Positions 59,105-64,000 of a DNA stretch of 64,000 nucleotides are shown piece by piece (position 1 is the stretch's first letter; each line of letters opens with the position of its first letter). Origin of the DNA: Hyphomicrobiales bacterium (GTDB lineage: Bacteria > Pseudomonadota > Alphaproteobacteria > Rhizobiales > Beijerinckiaceae); assembly GCA_017302635.1 (NCBI GenBank), contig JAFLCX010000002.1, positions 186,001 through 250,000 on the forward strand, given 5' to 3'. Both the position numbers and the translations under genes were made by a program. The notes beneath the pieces are model-generated. The model was not told where the DNA came from. It worked only from the letters and a program-made list of their open reading frames with translations, and did not search any database.

Positions 59105-59962
59105 TCAGGCCTTTGCACTCGCCGCAGCGGCATCGATATGGGCGACGAGGCTTGAGTCGAGCGCCAGTTCAGCTGCCAATGCTGCGAGGAAAGCCTGCTC
59201 GTCATCGGTGTCGGGATCAATCGCAAGACGCGCTGCGGCATAGACCTGCGCGGCCTCCTCCTGTCCTGAAATGCCGGTCGCGAGCGTGGCGATATCAGCC
59301 GGGCTCGCGAACTCCCCTTCGATGAAATGCGCAGCCTCGGCTTCAAGGCCAGCGGCCCGGAGATTGCCGACAATTGCATTGCGCTCGGCATCATCGATAA
59401 CCCCATCGGAAGAGGCCGCAGCGATCATGGCGCGGACGAGACGGAGGGCGTGCTCCTGGCTGGCCTGCGGGGCCGGCAGCGCTTTCTGCTCGCTCTGCAA
59501 TTCCTGCGCGGCTCCTTGCAGATCGAGCAAGGGTTTGCCGGCCTGGTAATTCTGGAGTGCCTTGTAGGCGAGGCCGCCCACCAGCGCCATTCCGCCCATG
59601 CGCGCCACCGAGCCGGTGATCTTGCGACCGGCGCCCGTGCCGAGCAGCACGGCGGCAAGCCCGCCGATCGCCGCGCCGGCGGCGAGCGGGTTCTTCGCGG
59701 CCATGTCCTTCGCCTTGGCGAGCAGATCCTGCGGGGTCTGTCCCGTGGCCTGCCGCAGCATGTCGGTCGCCTTCTGGGAAGCGCCGGTGGCCTGATCCAC
59801 CTGCGTCGCCCCCTGCTGAACGCCGGATGTCGCTTGATTCAGCACCTGCCCGGCCATGCTGGCGACCTGCCCGAGCATGCCGCCGAGACCACCCTGACCG
59901 GGTGCACCACCCTGCGAACCGGCAGAAACAAGGGCATCGAGCAATTTGCGCGCATCAAACAT
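59105..59962 (-). CDS. DUF533 (TerB-like) protein
   Basis: A 285-residue protein. The N-terminus (MFDARKLLDALVSAGSQGGA) is followed by a Gly/Gln/Ala-rich region and a hydrophobic Gly-rich segment (NPLAAGAAIGGLAAVLLGTG, about 110-130). The TerB-type acidic helical domain occupies the C-terminal half (RLVRAMIAAASSDGVIDDAE, about 190-285). This layout is that of DUF533 inner-membrane-associated proteins related to tellurite-resistance TerB. The ATG at 59960-59962 has GGAG six bases upstream. It precedes two half-permease genes with a 2-base gap. The role is unknown; a calcium or metal-sensing function is possible since TerB domains are acidic. Confidence 0.86.
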   Translation of the reverse strand: MFDARKLLDALVSAGSQGGAPGQGGLGGMLGQVASMAGQVLNQATSGVQQGATQVDQATGASQKATDMLRQATGQTPQDLLAKAKDMAAKNPLAAGAAIGGLAAVLLGTGAGRKITGSVARMGGMALVGGLAYKALQNYQAGKPLLDLQGAAQELQSEQKALPAPQASQEHALRLVRAMIAAASSDGVIDDAERNAIVGNLRAAGLEAEAAHFIEGEFASPADIATLATGISGQEEAAQVYAAARLAIDPDTDDEQAFLAALAAELALDSSLVAHIDAAAASAKA

Positions 59963-60089
59963 GGAGTTCTCCATCAGGAAGAGAGGGCCCGCGGGCCGTG
60001 AGCCCGCCACTCTCCCGCAATATGTGGCGCGCGCATGACGAGTTCCATGCCGCGGCGCGAAAATTTGAGGAGCGCGCGTTTCGGCGCTC

Positions 60090-60938
60090 TCAATCCCTCA
60101 GCAATTCATTGATCCCGGTCTTGGAGCGGGTCTTCTCGTCCACCGTCTTCATGATGACCGCACAATAGGTCGAGGGACCCCAGTTTTCGCCCGGCAGCGG
60201 CTTGCCCGGCAGCGAGCCCGAAACCACCACCGAATAGGGCGGCACATAGCCCATATGCACCTGCCCCGTATTGCGATCGACGATCTTGGTCGAGGACCCG
60301 ATGAACACGCCCATCGAGATCACCGAGCCGCGACCGACGATCACGCCCTCCACCACCTCGGAGCGCGCGCCGACGAAGCAATCATCCTCAATGATCGTGG
60401 GGTTCGCCTGCAAAGGCTCGAGCACGCCGCCGATGCCGACACCGCCCGAGAGATGCACATTCTTGCCGATTTGCGCGCAGGAACCGACAGTCGCCCATGT
60501 ATCGACCATCGTGTTCTCGTCGACATAGGCCCCGACATTGACGAAGGAGGGCATCAGCACCACCGATTTGCCGATGAAGGCCGAGCGGCGCACCACCGCG
60601 CCCGGCACGGCGCGGAAACCCGCCGCGGCGAAGGCGGCCTGATCCATCCCGAGGAATTTGGAATCGACCTTGTCCCACCAGCTCGCCCCGCCCGGCGCGC
60701 CCGAAATCATCGCCATGTCATTGAGGCGGAAGGACAGCAGAACCGCCTTTTTGAGCCACTGGTTCACGACCCAGGCCTGCGGGCCTTCCACGTCCAGTCG
60801 CCGTTCGGCCACGCGCATCTGCCCCGAATCAAGCGCCGCAAGCGCCTCGTTCACGGCGTCGCGCACCTCACCTTTGGTGGAAGCATTGATGTCGGCGCGC
60901 TTTTCCCAGGCGGCGTCGATGATGGATGCGAGTGACAT
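60090..60938 (-). CDS. dapD: 2,3,4,5-tetrahydropyridine-2,6-dicarboxylate N-succinyltransferase DapD
   Basis: A 282-residue left-handed beta-helix enzyme of the succinylase branch of lysine and diaminopimelate synthesis. N-terminal residues read [20 protein letters not shown]. Hexapeptide repeats with [20 protein letters not shown] and [20 protein letters not shown], then [20 protein letters not shown], are diagnostic. The ATG at 60936-60938 has AGGA eight bases upstream; the other ATG two codons earlier is too close to it. It is downstream of the nucleotidase with a 62-base gap. Identity is secure. Confidence 0.96.
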   Translation of the reverse strand: MSLASIIDAAWEKRADINASTKGEVRDAVNEALAALDSGQMRVAERRLDVEGPQAWVVNQWLKKAVLLSFRLNDMAMISGAPGGASWWDKVDSKFLGMDQAAFAAAGFRAVPGAVVRRSAFIGKSVVLMPSFVNVGAYVDENTMVDTWATVGSCAQIGKNVHLSGGVGIGGVLEPLQANPTIIEDDCFVGARSEVVEGVIVGRGSVISMGVFIGSSTKIVDRNTGQVHMGYVPPYSVVVSGSLPGKPLPGENWGPSTYCAVIMKTVDEKTRSKTGINELLRD

Positions 60939-61000
60939 GAGCATGATCCTGCAGATAGGGGGAGTTCGGGATGATCTGGTCGCGGAATGGCGGCCGCGAG

Positions 61001-61732
61001 TCAAGCTGCGGGGATCGCCAACGCATGGCGCAGGGCATCCAGAAAATGCGGCAGATCGGGTGTCACGTGATCGAAGCGGATGCCATCAGCGCCGGGACCA
61101 TGCTCGACAAACCGCTCCCAGTCTTCCTTGTGATCGCCCTGATCGCCCGGCACGACCAGCACTGTGCGCATGCCCAACTCGGCGGGCACCTCGAGATTGC
61201 GCGGGATGTCCTCGAACATCGCGGATGTGACCGGCGAGATCGCGTAGGTTTCGAGGAAACGCTCATAGGTCCGGCGCGCGGGTTTGGGCCTGAATTCGCT
61301 CGCGACGATATCAAAGACACCGTTGAACAATCCGTCGATCCCCAGTTGCCGCAAAGTCTGTTCGGCATGGCGCACGGAGCCGTTGGTGAAGATGAACTTG
61401 CGCCCCGGCAGCGCGCCGATCGCCCCGGCGAGGCGGGCATCCGGTTCGAGGGATGAGCGATCGATATCATGCACGAAATCAAGGAACGGATGCGGGTCGA
61501 TCCCGTGTTCCTTCATCAGCCCGTTCAGCGTCGTGCCGTGCACCTGATAATAGTATTTCTGGATCGCGCGCGCCGTGAGGCCATCCACACCGAGAAGGTT
61601 GGAGATGTATTGCGTGATTTTCTGGTCGACCCGCGGCCAGAGATCGGAGTGGGGCGGGTAGAGCGTATTGTCGAGATCGAAAATCCAGGTTTCGACCGCC
61701 TGAAAACGCGCAATGAGGGGTTTCGTCAGCAT
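61001..61732 (-). CDS. HAD-family pyrimidine 5'-nucleotidase
   Basis: A 243-residue HAD phosphatase. Motif I is the Asp-x-Asp in [20 protein letters not shown], motif II the Thr/Ser of [11 protein letters not shown], motif III Lys in [12 protein letters not shown] and motif IV Glu-Asp in [12 protein letters not shown]. This subgroup (SDT1/YjjG-like) hydrolyses UMP, CMP or similar nucleotides. The ATG at 61730-61732 starts 13 bases after recR. It lies within the dnaX-ybaB-recR-nucleotidase-dapD order, which I recall from rhizobial genomes. Substrate spectrum is inferred. Confidence 0.9.
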   Translation of the reverse strand: MLTKPLIARFQAVETWIFDLDNTLYPPHSDLWPRVDQKITQYISNLLGVDGLTARAIQKYYYQVHGTTLNGLMKEHGIDPHPFLDFVHDIDRSSLEPDARLAGAIGALPGRKFIFTNGSVRHAEQTLRQLGIDGLFNGVFDIVASEFRPKPARRTYERFLETYAISPVTSAMFEDIPRNLEVPAELGMRTVLVVPGDQGDHKEDWERFVEHGPGADGIRFDHVTPDLPHFLDALRHALAIPAA

Positions 61733-61745
61733 GGCGGGGCGCTCG

Positions 61746-62351
61746 TCATAAATTCGTCCGGCTGAGCATGGCGGCGGAAAGCGTGCCTTCGTCGAGATAG
61801 TCGAGTTCGCCGCCAACCGGCACACCATGCGCAAGGCGCGTGATCCTGACGCCTGCTTCCGAGAGCATGTCGGTGATGTAGTGCGCGGTGGTCTGGCCTT
61901 CCACGGTCGCGTTCATGGCGAGGATGACCTCGCGCACTTCCGGGCGGCTTGCGCGGTCCAGAAGCTTGCCGAGGGCCAGATCTTCCGGGCCGATCCCATC
62001 CATTGGCGACAATGTGCCGCCGAGCACATGATAGGCGGCGCGCAGGACGGCGGCACGCTCCAGCGCCCAGAGATCGCCCACGCTTTCGACCACCACGATG
62101 ATCGAGGGATCGCGGCGCGGATCGCGGCAGATGGAACACGGGTCCATCGAGTCGAGGTTGCCGCATTCCGAGCAGGTGACGATGCGTTCCGCGGCCACGC
62201 GCATGGCCTCGCCGAGCGGAGTGAGCAATTCCTCACGCTTTTTCATCAGGTGCAGCACTGCGCGCCGTGCCGAGCGCGGACCGAGGCCCGGCACACGCGC
62301 CAGAAGCTGGATCAATCTCTCGATTTCCGGGCCTGCAAGGTTCTGGGCCAC
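61746..62351 (-). CDS. recR: Recombination protein RecR
   Basis: A 201-residue recombination mediator that works with RecF and RecO on single-strand gaps. The helix-hairpin-helix region is [20 protein letters not shown]. The zinc finger is [16 protein letters not shown] and the Toprim part is [15 protein letters not shown]. The C-terminal THYITDML-like stretch is present ([20 protein letters not shown]). The start is GTG at 62349-62351 with GAGG five bases upstream. It lies between ybaB and the nucleotidase, in the universal dnaX-ybaB-recR order. Confidence 0.97.
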   Translation of the reverse strand: MAQNLAGPEIERLIQLLARVPGLGPRSARRAVLHLMKKREELLTPLGEAMRVAAERIVTCSECGNLDSMDPCSICRDPRRDPSIIVVVESVGDLWALERAAVLRAAYHVLGGTLSPMDGIGPEDLALGKLLDRASRPEVREVILAMNATVEGQTTAHYITDMLSEAGVRITRLAHGVPVGGELDYLDEGTLSAAMLSRTNL

Positions 62352-62358
62352 GTCAGCC

Positions 62359-62682
62359 TCAGAACGGCAGTTTCATGCCGGGCGGCAGCGGCAATCCGCC
62401 GGTCAGCGCCTTCATCTTCTCGGCGATGACGCCCTCGATCTTGGCGCGCGCATCGGCGTGAGCGGCGAGGAGGAGGTCCTCCACCACTTCCCGGTCGTCG
62501 GGCTTCAAGATTTCCGGATCGATCTGCACGGCCTTGAGCGCGCCTTTGGCGGTCAGTGTCACGCGCACCATGCCCCCACCGGATTGCCCATCGACAAGCG
62601 TTTCATCAAGTTCCGCCTGCATGGCCTCCATCTTGGACTTGAGGCCCGCCATTTCCTTCATCATGCCCATCAGGTCGCGCAT
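62359..62682 (-). CDS. YbaB/EbfC nucleoid-associated protein
   Basis: A 107-residue DNA-binding protein of the YbaB/EbfC family. The amphipathic N-terminal helix [20 protein letters not shown] is followed by the dimerising beta sheet [20 protein letters not shown]. The C-terminal helices read [20 protein letters not shown] and end [12 protein letters not shown] lies seven bases before the ATG. It lies between dnaX and recR, as in most bacteria. All features are typical. Confidence 0.95.
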   Translation of the reverse strand: MRDLMGMMKEMAGLKSKMEAMQAELDETLVDGQSGGGMVRVTLTAKGALKAVQIDPEILKPDDREVVEDLLLAAHADARAKIEGVIAEKMKALTGGLPLPPGMKLPF

Positions 62683-62696
62683 GGTAAAACTCCGGA

Positions 62697-64000
62697 TCAG
62701 AGATCATCATCGGTGAATTCGGGGGCCTCGTCAGCCTCGATCGGCACGGCTTCGGCGGCGGCCGAGAGACGCGCTTCCTCGATGCGGATAATCTCCGCGC
62801 CCGGAAAATATCTCAGCACGGCCTGAACGGCGGGCAGGCTCTGCACGCCTCGCTTTTCCTCGGCCCGCTTTTCTTCGGCCAATTCGTGCAGGGTTTTCGG
62901 CAGGTCGGCCTGACCCGGCTCGATGATCGAAATCCCCCAGCGCGCACCGGTCCAGTCGAGCAGGGCGCGATGCAGCCGGTTTGGCAGATCGGCCTCGGCC
63001 TGCGGTTCCATCGCCAGTTCGATGCGCCCCGGCTCGAATTTCACGAGGCGCACGAAACGCGTCAACTCGGTTTGGAGCCGTATATCCCGGTGCTTTTCGG
63101 CCAGCGCAATCACCGCTTCGAAGCTTTGCGGCAGGTTGGCGGGTGCCATTTGCGGCTCGGCGCGCATCACGGGCCTGCCGGCCTCGCCGGTCGCGGAAGC
63201 GAGCATGCGGGGTTGGGAGGGAGGTTCCGCCGGAACGGGTTGGCTGCTTGCCCGCGCGCCAGAACCACCGCCATTCGGAGCCGTCCCGCCCCGGTATTCC
63301 CCGCCGCCGGACTTCAGATCGCGTATCACCTCGGCCGGGCCGGGCAGCTCGGCGGCGTAGGCGAGGCGCACGAGTACCATCTCGGCTGCGATTTTCGGCC
63401 GGTTCGCAGTCTGAACCTCCGCGATGCCCTTGAGCAGGATTTGCCACGCCATCGTGAGTGGGCGGATCGTGAGACTGGCGGCGAATTCTGTGCCGCGCTC
63501 GCGCTCGCTCTGGCTCAGGGATGCATCCTTGCGCGATTCGGGCGTGAGTTTCAGGCGCGTGACCACATGCACGAAATCGGCGAGGTCGGTCAGAATCGCG
63601 ACCGGGTCCGCGCCCGAATCATACTGGTTCTCGAATTCCATCAAAGCATTGGCGATATCGCCGCGCATGATCGCCTCGAAGAGGTCAATCACTCTGCTGC
63701 GGTCGGCGAGCCCGAGGGCGGCACGCACTTCCTCGGCCTCCACCTTGCCGCCGCCATGTGCGATGGCCTGATCCATCAGCGAGAGAGCATCGCGCATCGA
63801 GCCTTCCGAGGCGCGCGAAATGAGCCCAAGAGCCTCGCGATCGATCGTCACCTGCTCTTTCGCGGCGATTTCTTCAAGATAGGCGATCATCTCGTCCATC
63901 TCGATGCGGCGCAGATCGAAACGCTGGCAACGGGAGAGGACCGTCACCGGAACTTTCCGGATTTCTGTGGTCGCGAACAGGAATTTCACATGCGGCGGTG
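62697..64000 (-). CDS. dnaX: DNA polymerase III subunit gamma/tau DnaX (5' part outside window)
   Basis: The C-terminal 434 codons of the clamp-loader subunit. The sensor-1/Walker B-following part reads PPHVKFLFATTEIRKVPVTV and LSRCQRFDLRRIEM, and the AAA+ lid contains SEGSMRDALSLMDQAIAHGG. The domain III region has ADFVHVVTRLKLTPE. A proline/glycine-rich linker follows (GGGEYRGGTAPNGGGSGARA), then tau-type C-terminal domains that bind the replicase. The N-terminal ATPase part lies beyond the right edge. No slippery A-run frameshift site for a gamma product is evident in this portion. It is the first visible gene of dnaX-ybaB-recR. Confidence 0.95.
   Translation of the reverse strand, partial: PPHVKFLFATTEIRKVPVTVLSRCQRFDLRRIEMDEMIAYLEEIAAKEQVTIDREALGLISRASEGSMRDALSLMDQAIAHGGGKVEAEEVRAALGLADRSRVIDLFEAIMRGDIANALMEFENQYDSGADPVAILTDLADFVHVVTRLKLTPESRKDASLSQSERERGTEFAASLTIRPLTMAWQILLKGIAEVQTANRPKIAAEMVLVRLAYAAELPGPAEVIRDLKSGGGEYRGGTAPNGGGSGARASSQPVPAEPPSQPRMLASATGEAGRPVMRAEPQMAPANLPQSFEAVIALAEKHRDIRLQTELTRFVRLVKFEPGRIELAMEPQAEADLPNRLHRALLDWTGARWGISIIEPGQADLPKTLHELAEEKRAEEKRGVQSLPAVQAVLRYFPGAEIIRIEEARLSAAAEAVPIEADEAPEFTDDDL

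Noticed and set aside
1-64000. tRNA, rRNA, insertion sequences, prophage, toxin-antitoxin or defence islands
   Set aside because: I looked for tRNA-like GTTCGAATC arms, transposase motifs, integrase, paired small toxin-like genes and restriction or CRISPR genes and found none I could support.

Overview
The window is one contiguous piece of a GC-rich (roughly 60-65 % by eye) alphaproteobacterial chromosome, most likely from the order Hyphomicrobiales (Rhizobiales); I cannot fix the genus. Support comes from an ornithine decarboxylase with a long structured leader in the position of the alphaproteobacterial speF RNA motif, homospermidine synthase, a fused indolepyruvate ferredoxin oxidoreductase, DUF6152/DUF6644, DUF1007-NicO, and three copies of a rhizobial-type intergenic palindrome built around a GTGG-CACCGG-like core. 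I see no prophage, insertion sequence, CRISPR array, rRNA or tRNA. This is ordinary, densely packed chromosome with many 4-nt start/stop overlaps.

Layout: (1) 0-3.2 kb, minus strand: leuC and leuD (leuD cut by the window edge) separated by four small genes (membrane peptide, minimal zincin, DUF6152, DUF6644). (2) 3.5-12.1 kb: potassium transporter kup, a LysR regulator, and a five-gene dipeptide/oligopeptide-type ABC operon divergent from it. (3) 12.1-20.9 kb, cell envelope: SGNH hydrolase, lytic transglycosylase and galE (minus), galU, a beta-barrel outer-membrane protein, kdsD, NfeD and an SPFH protein. (4) 21-28 kb: a MarR/hydrolase divergent pair with twin palindromic operators, hemH, a PaaK-like adenylate-forming enzyme, an aminotransferase, and a LysR/SbtA-type permease divergent pair with four ATTGAT half-sites. 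(5) 28.1-32.5 kb: an IlvD/Edd-family sugar-acid dehydratase, a GNAT, an SDR and a D-2-hydroxyacid dehydrogenase, consistent with non-phosphorylative sugar-acid catabolism.

(6) 32.5-37.1 kb, polyamines: a MarR gene, a sigma70-like promoter, a ~0.5-kb leader, ornithine decarboxylase, a GNAT and homospermidine synthase (ornithine to putrescine to homospermidine), closed by a strong terminator. (7) 37.1-42.5 kb, the most interesting block: a seven-gene minus-strand zinc operon. It opens with a Zur-box-like palindrome and a His-rich single-span membrane mini-protein, followed by znuC, znuB, znuA, a CobW/ZNG-type GTPase with a His-rich arm, a WD40 protein and a small protein with a Cys-Gly-Asp-Pro-Thr-Cys motif. 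(8) 42.5-46.1 kb: a small membrane protein, a gamma-glutamyltransferase homologue, and NicO plus DUF1007 (likely nickel/cobalt).

(9) 46.3-58 kb: a large indolepyruvate ferredoxin oxidoreductase, a Crp/Fnr regulator, and a six-gene operon of an acyl/aryl-CoA ligase with a complete Liv-type (branched-chain amino-acid family) ABC transporter. Together these suggest uptake and CoA activation of an organic, possibly aromatic, acid. (10) 58-60 kb: a DUF533 (TerB-like) protein translationally coupled to two paralogous half-size permeases. (11) 60-64 kb, minus strand: the housekeeping run dnaX (partial), ybaB, recR, a HAD pyrimidine 5'-nucleotidase and dapD.
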